DNA of 64,000 nt from Epiperipatus broadwayi (GCA_028023455.1 JAQFVV010013410.1:62001-126000), one strand, 5' to 3'; positions 24,801-36,860 are shown, counted from the stretch's first letter. Made by a program: numbers and translations. The notes: generated from the sequence alone by a model not told the origin.

Positions 24801-26138
24801 GATTCATGTATTCCATTATCCAAAAAATGGAATATCTAATTGCTGCCTTTTTTTTGCATATTGTGCATCATTTCCATATTACATTACATCAATTATTCAA
24901 GCACACCTGTAATGCATAACTTTATTCAGCACTATGATTCTGGCAGTGTTTTGCTGAAAATTGGCTCAGTGCATTTAATTAGTTTATGTTTATTACACCT
25001 TTTTATCAGAACTTTAAATTAATGAGTGCTTAAGAATTAAGAATATCTTTAAAATTTCCCATCTTTTATGATTGCAAATGTTTTTTTAAAATTTAATTTG
25101 CCCAATGTTCTTCTAAATTATATCTTAGTGCGTCAAATAATTTATAAAAAAGTCAGTAATTTCTTAATACAATACATTTTATTATTAAAATGTATTTTTA
25201 AATAATTTTATAATAGCAATATTTAAACCATCAAAAATATATAAAATAATTATAAAAGTATTTAATATATTTAATTTTATGGTATATAATTATTTAAAAA
25301 TATTATAACACAACAGTAAATGTATTTCATTGCCATTGTCACAAACTGAGGTTCAAATTCACATAAAAGTTGGAAATTCTTTCAGATAGCTAACAATTTC
25401 CAAGAAATCATAGAATTTTGATTCAGATATGGAGTTCATAATTACTCTACTTATTGGATTGATAAAATTTCTATTAGTTACAGGGTGAAAAAAAGGAAAT
25501 TCTCAAAATTCTTACCAGGTGTTAGTCTAGAGACTAGTATTTGTTCTTTAGAAGCCATTGTTTTATAGTGGGCTATTTAAGATTATTTTACCTTAAATAA
25601 ACATTAATTATATGTTTAGTATTATTTCACACAGTTTTTTGATAAATTAAAGGTATGTTATGTAAGTATTTGAAAATAAGTAAATTGAAACTTTATACAT
25701 ATATAAAAATTAAAATATATTATAACAAAGTGAAGCTTTGTGTTTTTTTTAAGACGTTACTTAACATTACTACAAACCATATTAAACAATAAGAAAAGCA
25801 TTTAACCTTAAAGTGCTTCTATAATGACAAAAAAAAAAAGATGTAAAAGACTTGTTTCTCTAACTTTAATTTAGTTTTAAAATACATTTTTTTAATAAAC
25901 AGTAATTTTAAAAAATATTAATTATTATACATTCTTCTAGATATTTAATTTAACTTGTTATGAAAATGTTATTTTAATTTATCTGAATAAAAAAAATAAT
26001 TTTATGTTGAAAAAAGTCTATGGAAATAAAAAACATTGTTATATATTTTTAATTATTATTTAATAGGCTTATGTATATAAATAACTACTTCACATGATCA
26101 AAATTTTCTATGCGTGCACGCTGTTAAAGCATTAGCAT
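24801..26138. other. AT-rich unassigned DNA
   Basis: No supported feature. The short frames here are low complexity. Confidence 0.5.
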
Positions 26139-26253
26139 ATTCTCCATATAGTAATGACTCTCAGTGCAATGCTTAGTAGTGAATGACACTAACCTTCTTG
26201 CATCCATTGATTACTAAGGATTACATTGGGTGGCACTACTGTATGGAGAGAAT
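26139..26253. repeat. Imperfect palindromic MITE-like repeat, 115 bp
   Basis: ATTCTCCATATAGTA at the left end and TACTGTATGGAGAGAAT at the right end are inverted copies, and the inner arms also pair (GCTTAGTAGTGAATG with CATTGATTACTAAGG). The loop is about 20 bases. It abuts the 5' edge of a truncated LINE. Confidence 0.65.
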
Positions 26254-26625
26254 ATTAGGTGTGAGTTAATATATGATAATAGTAAGGAAAGTAGTTTATT
26301 GTTTAAGGCTCAAACGAGATCTTTAGCTACAAGAGAATATACATGTAAATGGAAAAATATGGGTGATTTATTTTGTAAATTATGTAAGGAAGGAATAGAA
26401 AATATTAGGCATTTGTTAATTGAATGTAAATGTTTGAAAACAGAAAGGGTACATATAATGAAGTTATGGAAGAATAAATATGAAAAAAGTGATTATACAG
26501 AAAGTGAATTATTGGTTTTAATGCTGGGTTTGGGAAAGGATAAGGGGGAATTAGATATTAAAGCTATAGAGTTGACAAAGATTATGTTGTGGAAATGGGA
26601 TGGAGCAGAATATTGGAAAACTTAG
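26254..26625 (+). pseudogene. LINE ORF2 C-terminus, 5'-truncated
   Basis: An open frame of ~124 codons up to TAG at 26623. FCKLCKEGIENIRHLLIECK is the C-x2-C-x8-H-x4-C zinc-binding box found near the end of LINE reverse-transcriptase proteins. A lysine- and glutamate-rich tail follows and ends WDGAEYWKT. RT and endonuclease parts are missing, as in ordinary 5' truncation during target-primed reverse transcription. The frame upstream of 26254 belongs to the neighbouring MITE-like repeat. It is intact where present, so it may be fairly young. It may belong to the same broad group as the minus-strand LINE at 28.5-31.6 kb, but they do not overlap enough to test. Confidence 0.7.
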
Positions 26626-26755
26626 AGTAGGGAATGGAAAATTAAGTGGCTAACAGGTTTATCCGGGCATAATTTCTTAGATATTCTTGACTTCGTTTAA
26701 GGAGAAGCCACAATACATCATATCACATTACATCACATCATCACTGTTATAAGTA
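26626..26755 (+). other. LINE 3' UTR with short-repeat tail
   Basis: A short untranslated segment ends in an imperfect (ATCAC/ATTAC)n run at about 26713-26745. Microsatellite-type 3' ends are usual for CR1/L2/RTE-like LINEs. Confidence 0.5.
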
Positions 26756-28499
26756 ATTAACTTTTATGATTTTACTGGATGAATGTTTAGAATAAAAATA
26801 CATTATTTTGTTATTTCAAGGAAACAATATTTATTAGGAGAAGGTTAATTGTTTGCCCTAAAAATCTAAATATAAATGTCAAAATCAGATTAAATTTGAA
26901 CTGGAAAAATAATATTGTAAAATTTTAGATGCAAGAGAATTAAAAATATATTTGCAACTCTTTGATTACTTAGATATATAGAGAATCCAATATATATATA
27001 CTGTAATAGAAGGATAATATAGGGCAGTTATTAATTAGCATGCCTTAAATTGAACAGTTTAATGTAAATGAATATTCATTTAAAAAGGTTCTAATGAAGT
27101 GACTTTGTTAAAGCATCTAAATATAATGAAATAAATAGCAAAATATCTATTAATGGATCATAGAGTGATCATAACACTTATTGGTGCCCAAAATGTAATG
27201 GTATCTGGCTTGAGTAATTATGAAAATGGTATATACATATAAAAATTACTGATCACACTTTTATATTCCAAAGGCAATAAAAGTAAAAGTTAACATGATC
27301 AGTTGATGCACTGAAAAATCTGTTCCTTTTTAGTTTTTTAATTTAATATTGATGGTTCACTACTGTAGTGCTTGGATAGAACATATAATTAAACAATATT
27401 TAATTACATTAAAATGGCATTACACAACTGATTTGTAATTTACTGATGATAATCAAAGTGCATACTCTACCTATACTTGATAGTCTTAAAAGTTTTTTCA
27501 GAGTAGTGCTTACATTTCCAAATATATCATTTAATTTACCTCATGAAATCTAAAAAAATAAATAATTTATGAAAGATAGTTTTGATTTTGAAAAAAGTCA
27601 TAGTAATGAGTGACATCTTTAGATAAATGGCTGCCCTTAAGTCAAAACTTTCCACACATTAATTCTCTCTCATTATTGCTCCAGATTCTATCTAATCTAA
27701 AAATAGACATTGAGAATGATAGTTATACTCACTAACTATTCTTGCCAAATTACTTATGTAAGAAACCTGTACATGTGACAATGAGAATAAAATTAATAAT
27801 AGGCTCTACTAATAAAAAAGAATATATTTTATAATGCAACAACAGAAAAAAGTTGACATAAATATATCACAGACGTACATTTTATTGGGTTTAATTGCAT
27901 ACTTCTATCAGTTATGTTTTCAATATATCATTAAAAACTATTTTATTTTTGAATTGGAATTAATATATATCTAACTTACAGATTAAATCATCTATATTTC
28001 TCCATTTCTATGTATATTTTCTTATTGCTAACAATCCTGTTGGAGCCTTAAACAGTAAATTACTTTCCTTGCTATTATTGTAAATTAACTCACATCTAAT
28101 ATTCTGTTTCTCTATATATTTAAACTCTTTTTACTCTCCATACTAGTTCACCTTGACAACTACCTATTTTTTGTTAATGAATTTATTCTTCTATCCTATT
28201 CTTTGCCACTATAACACTTAATAATTCTCTCTAGAACAATCATCCCACATTTTGTACAAGTATTCTAACACAAAGTCTTTATCTAAATTTTCTGCATACC
28301 ACACTATCTTTCTCACCCATTTTGTTGTCTGTCCTTTACTTGTAACTCAATTAAATACTATTTAGGCTATTCTCTTACTAACCATAAATTGCAATTTACC
28401 AAACATTTTTATTTTGCTTTTTACATCTCTCATATAAAACTTGACCCTTCCATATGTCCTTGAATTGCATCCTTTGACATCCACACATCTGCATCTAAT
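26756..28499. other. AT-rich unassigned DNA
   Basis: Nothing recognised. The 3' boundary of the minus-strand LINE may lie within 28000-28500. Confidence 0.45.
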
Positions 28500-28589
28500 G
28501 CATGTTTCCTATTTCTCTTTGTATTTTTTCAAAGCAATCTAACACTCCTTTAAACACATAACATATCATTATCATAAGTAAATCCTGCT

Positions 28590-29270
28590 ACTTGCCACTC
28601 CCTTCCATACAATTTATGCTGCATCATATTTATTATATGAAAACACTATTAATTTCATTTTTAGTCCCTTTCTTTTCTTTGCTTCATTTAACAATTTTTT
28701 CTCCCATTCATCTAATCAATTTCTGTGATACCTATTTACAACATTTACTTTCATATCCACCAATAGAAATTCTTTCTCTTTATTCAGCATTTACTTTTGA
28801 TTTTTCTTCACTAAATTTAATTCCTCTCTTTTTACCTACCCTTGTGCATATCTTCAGCATTACTTTCTGTGCACAAGAAGATACTATCAGCAAATAAATG
28901 ACCTGATAATACATTCATTCCCTCACCACCTATTAATGGTATCTCTACTCCTCTTTCTTTTCTTTTTATTGCTATCTTCATTTCTCTCAAATATAACAAA
29001 AACAAAATAGGTGACATAAGACATTCTTGCCATGGTCTCACCCCACTTTTAACTCTGATTCTATTTTTCCTAATTTATACACATAGTAATTATTTTCATA
29101 CATCCAATAAGCTCTATTTATTCCTAAATCTACTAAACTTACCCATAATCTATTTCTATTTAATTTATCATATATCTTCTCTATATCTATAAAGACCATA
29201 TATAACTGTGTACCTGTATTCCTCGTCATAAGTTCTGTGACTACAAATAAACCATTTTCATACACCTATC
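28590..29270 (-). pseudogene. LINE reverse transcriptase (broken)
   Basis: The 29038-29265 frame contains LYMVFIDIEKIYDKLNRNRL, the RT motif FxDxxKAYDxVxRxxLW with catalytic D kept. The next frame (28832-29041) starts VRPWQECLMSPILFLLYL, a degraded VRQGCxLSPxLF, and LSGHLFADSIFL, the catalytic box with ADD changed to ADS. Further frames down to about 28590 look like the thumb region. The loss of catalytic D and the stop between frames show it is dead. Confidence 0.7.
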
Positions 29271-29559
29271 CAATCTCAAGCCTTCTTGAATTTCCCACTA
29301 TTATTTTCTTCAATTCATTTTGCTACCTTTCTTGCCACCATATATTCAAAAACTTTATATAATACTGATATTATCACTATCAGTCTACAATTGTTGAACT
29401 TCCTATGATCTTTACACCTATTTTATATTCTTATAACTTGTTTTTATCATTCATTCCCAATCCATATATTTTACAATCTTTTCTACTTTTATTATTATTT
29501 TCCATCACATTACTAACTATTTTTATTATAAAGAATTTATGATCACTATTACATATTTT

Positions 29560-30080
29560 CTCTTCATTATCAAACACTTTAATTTTCTGTATTTTATTCA
29601 TTCTCCCTTTCTCTCTCTACTAATTCATAATCTGTTGTGTGAAATATATTATTTCTAGACCATGTGTCTTGGCCCTCATAAATATTTGATAAATTTTCAA
29701 TGCTCAAATTCACACTCTCACAAAAAAATTTCAAAAGCTGTTCATTCTTGTTATCTAAATCATCAATATCCCCTATAAACATTATTTTCTTCCTTTTTTG
29801 AATTTATGTATATCCTTACCTAGGCATTCATACATGTTATGTTCCACCCTATTATAATTTACTATATTCCATAGCCATATACACTACAGCCACCATCTGT
29901 TCTTGTCTTCATAACCTTATATAAAACCACAAATATTCTTGATAGTTTACAGCATTTAAATTTTTTGACATAACTCCTATACCACCACCCCTTTTTCTTT
30001 TCTATTTATATTCTGTCATATCAAATCCTCCAGTATAAGTATTTCTTCTTCTCTTTGATATGTTTCACTACTGCTAATAC
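29560..30080 (-). pseudogene. LINE apurinic-type endonuclease (broken)
   Basis: The frame at 29594-29782 begins MFIGDIDDLDNKNEQLLKFF, a degraded GDFN box (GDID), then EGQDTWSRNNIFHTTDYEL, matching the TWxxxxxxSTTDY segment of LINE endonucleases. Upstream (about 29970-30000) the minus strand encodes KKRGGGIGVM, like the GGGxxxL strand. Continuing downstream of 29594 in another frame, SDHKFF gives the SDH catalytic box. Confidence 0.6.
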
Positions 30081-30573
30081 ATCAAGCTCTTTGTTTTTAA
30101 CTGCTTTGTTTAATTCCAGCCACTTTGGTCTTCTACCACTTTGCATATTCAAATATTCAATTTTAAATTTTTTTCTCTCTTATTACCTTTTATAAATTCT
30201 TTTGACTTTTTATTCTCTATTACATTTGTAATTAGCTTCTTTATTATTAGTTTTACAGACTCATTGCCTCTCCACATTTGCATTTATATCTAAATCATCT
30301 ACCCTTTGTTTACTTTTTATATTCCATCCATTTTTAAACCTTTTTGGATAGTACTGTAATTTAAAACCCTATCCCCCTTTATAAGTTTTCTGAATTATAA
30401 TATTTTTTTTATAAATTAAACCCCCTAATGCTTCACTTCCTTGCTTTGTTAAGTGAAATCCATACTTGCTATATAATTCCCTCTTACTAAAAAAAATCTC
30501 ACACATCCACAAACATAAGATTAATTTTCTTACATATTTTTTTCAGTCTCTCATTTATAGAACATGCCATATC

Positions 30574-31400
30574 TTACATATACTTATTGTTGAATCTTGA
30601 TAGCAATTTAACTACCACTATTCTTCCCTTACTCAAATTACTAATCAATTCTTTGTATTCATCCATTTCTCTCTCCAGTGGCTCTGCTAATTTATTTGTT
30701 CCTACCATAACATAAACATTTCTTCCCTGTTTCTTTACTTTATCTATAACATCCCTAATTCTAACTCCAGGCAAACATACACTTATATATCTATTTCTAT
30801 TTTCTTTTGAAATTACATCACCATATTTTTTAATTAGTGAGTTCCCTATCAAGACTGTTTCATACTTTACTTTTCCTACTTCATGGTCAACATTATCTTT
30901 CACCTTTCTGGATTTCCTTATCTACTTCCTTATCATTTCTATTCATTAATTCTTTGATCTGTGCACACTTTATTTCTAACACTTTTAAGTTTAATTTTAT
31001 GTTTTTTATCTCTTTCTTTATCTTACTAATTATTTGACTCCATTGCAATACTTGTTTTGTCATCCATATCTTTTGTCATTCCTCTAACTATATACTCTAT
31101 TTTATCTTACTTGACTATATTTTCCTCCATTTTTCCTAAATTTTTCTTTAATCTACACTTAGACATCATTTCTCACCTCTTTTATCACATTTATACATGA
31201 TCTACACAACCATACACCTTTTACATCCTTCCTAGTTTTATTCAAGCATTTAAAATAAAAAAAATCTTATCATATATGGTACACTCTACAAAATCATGCC
31301 TAAATTCCTTGTCACCATTATATAATGCATTGTGTGATACAATTGCAATCCATATTTCCTTATTTTTCAATTTCTTTACTATATATTTAAAATTTATGAT
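30574..31400 (-). pseudogene. LINE ORF1: PHD-like finger and SGNH-esterase-like domain (broken)
   Basis: The frame 30574-30903 reads VLIGNSLIKKYGDVI, then VCLPGVRIRDVIDKVK, then VYVMVGTNKL. These fit SGNH/GDSL blocks I (GNS in place of GDS), II (G) and III (GTN). The C-terminal catalytic H is not seen. Upstream on the minus strand, about 31180-31320, RHDFVEC and KDVKGVWLCRSC fit the second half of a PHD finger (H-x2-C and W-x-C-x2-C); the first cysteines are lost. In CR1-type LINEs these domains belong to ORF1, whose role in retrotransposition is unclear. Confidence 0.55.
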
Positions 31401-32098
31401 TTTTCTATTACTCTTCAAACCTCTTTATACAAAAAGAAAAAAAAATTCTTTTTAAAAAAATGGCAATCTATAATCACATGATCCACTAACCTTACATCTC
31501 AAATGTTACCCGCTGTCTCTAATAAATCACTCTCTTAAATTGAAAAATTCTTTAATCACAAACCTAGTAAAAGCCAACTAATTATATATGATTTAGTTTT
31601 AATGCCTTCTTGCAATAAATACTAGCTCAATTTTTTTTTATCTTTTATATTTAAAATGACATATTGGATCACTTTCCAGCTGTTAGTAATATTTTTCTCA
31701 ATCTTTGCAAATTCAATTAAATCTATCTCTCTGCATTCCCACTTTCTTTCCCCATCCACTAACTAAGTAAATATTCTCCAACAACAGAAAATTTTCCAGA
31801 TCTTAAAATATAAAACTTTATCTTATCTTGTAGAACAAATCAGCAACATCAGCACAGCAAAGCAATCAAAGTCTTTTTTTCAATTATTTCTAGTGACTCC
31901 CTCTTTATAAACTATATTTTTAATTTTATTTTTAACTTCTTTTTATATTATTTTATTAATTTATGGCAATTTTTTTATAAACCCAAATCTTTATTTAATA
32001 ACAGTTTAATATTATTAATAAAAATAGCTTATTTTATTTGTCTATCCTTTCTATTATTTGTAAATTGCATCATTTTTATAGAATCTTTTTTAAATTCA

Positions 32099-32180
32099 TG
32101 CCCAGTTTATAATGAATATATATATATATATATATATATTGCCCAGTTTATAATGAATATATATATATATATATATATAT
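32099..32180. repeat. Tandem duplication, 2 x 41 bp, with (AT)n
   Basis: TGCCCAGTTTATAATGAAT followed by (AT)n occurs twice back to back (32099-32139 and 32140-32180). Confidence 0.9.
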
Positions 32181-32476
32181 TGACAACCTTTATCATATTT
32201 ATGTTGCAATAGTTTTCTGTATATTGAATTTTATGTTTCAATTACATAATTTATTTTTATATTATTAATTTTGCATTGTTTACAGTTAATTTCATATATT
32301 CAATTTACCTCATTATTCAAATCGTTATTATAATTTTTGATATATTTATTTTTTAATATATCAATCATAATACTTTTTTTTCTTAATTATTTTTACCTTT
32401 ATTATATTATTAATTTTTTTTAAATTTTACTTACTATTTTATTTTTTACTGGATAGTTATTATTTGTGCTCATACC

Positions 32477-32477
<1 letters not shown>

Positions 32478-32542
<65 letters not shown>

Positions 32543-32580
32543 CATCATCATCATCATCATCATTATCATTATTATTATTT
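32478..32580. repeat. (TAA)n microsatellite grading into (ATC)n
   Basis: About 21 copies of AAT/TAA, then seven ATC units, then ATT units. Confidence 0.95.
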
Positions 32581-32980
32581 CTTTATTAATATTATTTTTT
32601 ATGGAATTTAACTTATTTTTTACTAATTTAATATTATCATTTATAAATTTATTTAAAAAGATATATTGTTGTGAAGAAGCAAAATTAAGGAAGAGGAAAA
32701 AGAAAGAAGTGTTTATAGAATTATATAAGAAATTTATTTGGATATTCATTATTTATAAATTCTTCTCTTATTAATTTTATTTGTTTATTATAATTCTCTT
32801 TACTTGAACAATAATTCAATGCTCTATGAACTTGAAAATGTATAGTATTTATTTTATATTTGTATTTTAATACCAATTAGTTATATTATTATCTATTATA
32901 CTTTTTTGATAAATTGATGCTTTAATCTTATTTTTTATTTGATTTAATTAACTCTATATCTAAATATGTTAACTTTTTTT

Positions 32981-33270
32981 TTAACACTGAAAATGTAATA
33001 TTATTTTCATCCTATTAATATTGTCAATAAATAGATCTTTATCTCTCTGTGTTTTATTAAATATTAATAGATATTCATATATATATATATATATATTAAT
33101 AAAAATGAGAGCACTACTATTTTCTAACATTGCAATTTTTAAATTTTCCATATAAATAGTACTTAACACTTCACTCAATGCTACTCCTATTAGCAAACCT
33201 TTTTGTTTATGAAATCTATCTCTTAAATTGAAATGTAATTTCTTTACAATATATCCCAATAATTTCTCTC
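32981..33270 (-). pseudogene. PLE reverse transcriptase fragment D
   Basis: The minus-strand frame reads KQKGLLIGVALSEVLSTIYM and ENLKIAMLEN, the PLE motif QxxGLPMGSPLSPxLANxxM. A (TA)n expansion then replaces the region of the YVDD box. NKTQRDKDLFIDNINRMKI resembles the segment after YVDD. No endonuclease part was found downstream. Confidence 0.6.
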
Positions 33271-34553
33271 ATTTTATAGGTATATTTATCTCTTTACTAT
33301 TATCTTAATTGCAAAAATGCATAATTCATTTTATATTGATACAATTATTTTATTTTAAGTTAATGGCTTTACTAAAAATGTTAGAAAGTAATATATAGTG
33401 TTTCTATTCTGATAAATAAATATATACTGATTAGTGTACAATAAACCAGATTAATGTATTCATCAGTATTATCTTGATTTTCTAATAATAACTGTTGTAA
33501 TTCTGAAAATCAGTATTTCTTAAGACAAATTCAGTTGTTTTTTTTATCCTCAGGCTGTAAACAACATTTACAATTACTTAATCTGATTTTGTATTTTATT
33601 TTTTATTTTTGAAAATTATATCTGATTTTTCTTTTTTAAATAATGAGTAAACATACTTTTTTTAATCTCGTTTTTATTTTTTAATTTCATCACAACATTT
33701 ATATTTATATTTTTTAATTATATTCTCTTCAACAAAAGTCACTTTAAATTGAGAGCTAGAGATAGAAATGGAATCTGAAACTAACAAAAACAATAAAATA
33801 TACAGTTTTCATTATAATTATATTATTGAAATAAACGTAACAACAATTTAAATGTAAAAAAATAATAGAAATCAATGGGCTCACTGCTTTTAGAAATATA
33901 TCCACCAATAACAAGGATGCATATATAATTAATTCAGATTAACTTAAATCATTTACTTCTCACATAATAAAAGTTAAATATCCATAACTCAGGAATCTAA
34001 AAAACTCTGACAAAAAGCTTTTCTACGATTCACTTGGCTTGAATTCAATTCTTCAAATTGTGGGTTATCATATAGATATACTAATCACTACGTCTTGAGA
34101 TTCTTCAAAATTAATCAAATATAATTACACCTTTCTTCAATGCATCTGCTTTTTATTTTTATATACTTTTAAATTAATTTTATTTATTAGGAAAATCAAG
34201 TTATATAACCCATATTTAAATGCTTTTCGGAAATTTTACAGCAGGGTTGATTTTACAGCAATTTGTTTTGACTAGAATGCATCAAACAAACTGGCAAATA
34301 TATTATTAATTTATAAGAGTAATATTATATCAATATCTATGGAAATAAATAATTCTATGACTTTATGAAGTTTTGTGAAATTCAAGCACCCATATGCTAG
34401 GATGAGTACAATTTCAATCCACTAAATCTTTTTTTTTATTTTACTTGACTAGAATTAAAGTCATAAGTTTTTATTCCCTGAATGTGCAAGCCTATTATAG
34501 CACTAAATTACATAAAGCATCTATGGTTATAATCAGTATTATTACAAATGTAT
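33271..34553. other. AT-rich unassigned DNA
   Basis: Nothing recognised. The first ~200 bases may be upstream PLE sequence. Confidence 0.45.
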
Positions 34554-34626
34554 ATTTCTTAGAACACTTTTTTCATATACACTTCAATGCAAACAAATTT
34601 TCTTAAACTTCTTTATTTTCCTTACA

Positions 34627-34654
34627 GTTTCGACTGTCCAGCAGTCTTCATCAG
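34627..34654 (-). ncRNA. Hammerhead-ribozyme-like core, left arm
   Basis: Minus strand: CTGATGA, then A, stem II GACTG-CTGGA-CAGTC (5 bp), then GAAAC and TGTA. CUGANGA, stem II and GAAA are all in the canonical order and spacing. Stem III could only be two pairs (AC/GU), as in PLE hammerheads that act as dimers. Stem I shows just two clear pairs. Activity is unproven. Confidence 0.55.
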
Positions 34655-34758
34655 AGCTACAAGATTTTGAACAATATAAATACATAACCACCATTTCACA
34701 CACATATATATAAATACACACACATATATATATATACATAAAAATACACACATGTGTG

Positions 34759-34794
<36 letters not shown>

Positions 34795-34836
34795 AAATGA
34801 TGGTTATGTATTTATAGTGTTCAAAATCTTGTAGCT

Positions 34837-34866
34837 CTGATGAAGACTCTGCTGGACAGTCGAAAC
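34837..34866 (+). ncRNA. Hammerhead-ribozyme-like core, right arm
   Basis: CTGATGA at 34837-34843, then a stem II with a two-base insertion (GACTCTGCTGGACAGTC), then GAAAC at 34862-34866. The insertion leaves a shorter stem than in the left arm. Confidence 0.5.
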
Positions 34867-34940
34867 GGTAAAAAAAATAAAGAAGTTTAAAAAAATTGTT
34901 TGCATTGAAGTGTATATGAAAGAAGTGTTATAAGAAATAT

Positions 34941-35229
34941 ATATATATATGATATATATGAAAGAAGTGTTATAAGAAATATATATATATATGATTATAT
35001 GAAGATATGCAAAGAAAGTGAAAGAGAAGAATAAGAGAATATTATTACAAATAAATAATTATAAATTTCTTCCATTATAAATGGATATTAATAAACAAAT
35101 TTTATTTCTATAATGATTAATTTTGTATTATGCCACTAAAGTGACCACTTTCTGTACATATACTATATGTTCAGAAAACCTATAAACAAAGTTGAATATT
35201 ATTTTCCATTAAAACCATTATATATCACA
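34941..35229. other. Tandem duplication and unassigned DNA
   Basis: ATATGAAAGAAGTGTTATAA followed by (AT)n is present twice (about 34915-34953 and 34957-34993). The next part, GAAGATATGCAAAGAAAGTG, matches inverted the outer left flank of the 54.9-kb palindrome, so the underlying element extends to about 35035. Confidence 0.6.
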
Positions 35230-35478
35230 ATTGGTGCAGTTAGTATAGCATTTGACTTGAGAACAGAGTTTTCTAGGACCAACTCTGGAACTCATAGTTC
35301 TGGTGCTTGAACTTCTTGTGAACTTCTGAGGAATAAAGCCATATGTATTTTAACCTGTGCAGATTGGGGCACATATGGTAGAGTATTCAACTTAAGATTG
35401 AGATGAACCAGGATCGATTCTGGTACTTGCGGTTCTGATGCTCAAACTTCTTTGAACACCTGAGCAGTAAAGCCATAA
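35230..35478 (+). mobile_element. Two tandem tRNA-derived SINE copies
   Basis: Two ~120-bp units (35230-35349 and about 35362-35478) share an A-box-like start (TGGTGCAGTTAGTATAGCA in the first), a B-box-like GGATCGATTCT in the second, and the same end TTCTGGTGCTTGAACTTC / GAGCAGTAAAGCCATA. The first copy has a mutated B box. Neither has a long tail. Confidence 0.6.
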
Positions 35479-36099
35479 GCCTTTTTTAAAATGAACTTAT
35501 CTATACATTCATTGTTGCCCAATTATTTTTGTAGCATGATTGTTTTTTTTCTACATTATTGTAATCAAACTTGTTTCATTTGTTCCACTATTCTGTCTTC
35601 ATATGCTTCAATTTTGTTATAAATTTCCAAAAATAAAATCTCTCTCTTTGTCACTCTTTTTATCTTTTAATTTTTCCCAATCTCCATACAATTTATTTTG
35701 ATTCTCTTTAATATCTTATAATTTAAAAATAAGTGTTTAACACATTTTCTTTCAACTTAATATGGTTTACACCTTGCCAAAATTTGTAACAACTTCTTCT
35801 CAAAGTTCTTAATCCATTGGCATATAAAACCAAGTCCTTTGTCAAGGATTCTAGAATCTTTGTAAAATTAATCAAGAGCATAAAAATTTAAAAAGTTGAC
35901 ATACTAGTAAGCTTTAATATGAAAAGTTTACTCACAAATGTACCATATGAAGAAGCATTGTTTATTGTATAAAAATGACTAAATGGTGATAATATCTCAC
36001 AAACCAGAATGACATCCTATTGATAGTATTATGGAAATATTAACATTCTGCATAACAAAAAAACTATTTTCATTACAACACAGAATTCTTCTAACAAAA
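35479..36099. other. AT-rich unassigned DNA
   Basis: No clear feature. The final part may be upstream RT sequence of the next PLE relic. Confidence 0.4.
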
Positions 36100-36860
36100 T
36101 TAAGGAATAGTTATGGGTTCATCATTGTCACTCCTGATTAGCAATGTTTACATGGAAGAACTTGAAACCACAGCCTTAAGAAACTCCATATCCACCTAAA
36201 ATTTGGCTTCACTATGTTGATTATACATTTGTTGTATGGCTGCATGAAAACACATCTACAGTATATCCCTTTCAATTACATTCACAATAAAATCAAAATG
36301 AGAACAAAAATTGGCATTTTTAGATGTTCTTGTGAGAATGGCTCTCATGGCAAAATCAATAGTACAGTTACAGAAAACTCACAAATACAAAAAAAATACT
36401 TAACATATTCATCCAGTCACACCAAAAACAAAATGTGAAATTATACTATTGCTATGGAACAGAGCAAAAAAGTTTATCTGGAAAACTGTGATTTTAAAAA
36501 AAGAAAAGATCAATATAGAACAAACTATTATGAAAAATGGTGAGACAACAAAAAGAACCATCAAAAGAAAAAAAATAATCATTGGTTCTGTATAGCATCC
36601 ATACATATCAAAAATTACAGATTAATTAAGAAAAATCTACAATCAATATAATATTAAAACAGCTTTTCTGAGCCATACCACACTACGAGGAACTGTAACA
36701 TCTACAAAGCCTAACCTCAAAATGCTAAAAAATTAAAACTGATTTTATGAAATATCATGTAAAATGTGGAATAATGTATGTTGATGAGACCAAGTTGCCC
36801 CATTAAAAAGCAAGAGTACAAACTGATGATAAGAAGAGAGAAACAGATGTGTCTAAGGTA
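36100..36860 (+). pseudogene. Decayed Penelope-like element E
   Basis: MGSSLSLLISNVYMEELETT at about 36113 matches the PLE RT motif MGSPLSPxxANxYMExxE. The next 60 bases encode YVD/YTFVVW in a shifted frame, where YVDDTFVVW is expected. EQKLAFLDVLV near 36303 matches the LPFLDV motif. At 36748-36800 KYHVKCGIMYVDETK-like codons resemble the CxCGxxYIGET endonuclease core. Many stops and shifts. The family differs from copies A-C and looks closer to the Penelope/Perere type. Confidence 0.6.

Larger units (their letters stand above)
28500..31560 (-). mobile_element. Decayed LINE (CR1/L2-like) on the minus strand
   Basis: Read on the minus strand the order is PHD-like finger, SGNH-esterase-like domain, endonuclease, reverse transcriptase. 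A PHD plus an esterase in ORF1 is known for CR1-type LINEs. The coding sequence is broken into many short frames. No intact ends or target duplication were found. The plus-strand frames in this interval, such as 28592-28897, are antisense. Confidence 0.65.
31561..32980. other. AT-rich DNA with microsatellites, no gene
   Basis: Apart from the repeats listed separately I see no supported feature. Reads of poly-I and poly-M frames are artefacts of the (TAA)n array. Confidence 0.5.
34554..34940. repeat. Palindromic element with hammerhead-like core in each arm
   Basis: Arms of about 160 bp: 34554-34711 and about 34768-34940 are inverted copies, from ATTTCTTA...TTTCAT at the outside to CCATTTCACACACA near the centre. 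The loop is (TA)n/(CA)n. Each arm carries CTGATGAAGACT...AGTCGAAAC pointing outward. The same element recurs at 54941-55237. It resembles paired PLE terminal repeats without any internal coding sequence. Confidence 0.8.

Noticed and set aside
28592-28897. 101-codon plus-strand open frame
   Set aside because: Antisense to the decayed minus-strand LINE reverse transcriptase; the minus strand has the recognisable motifs.
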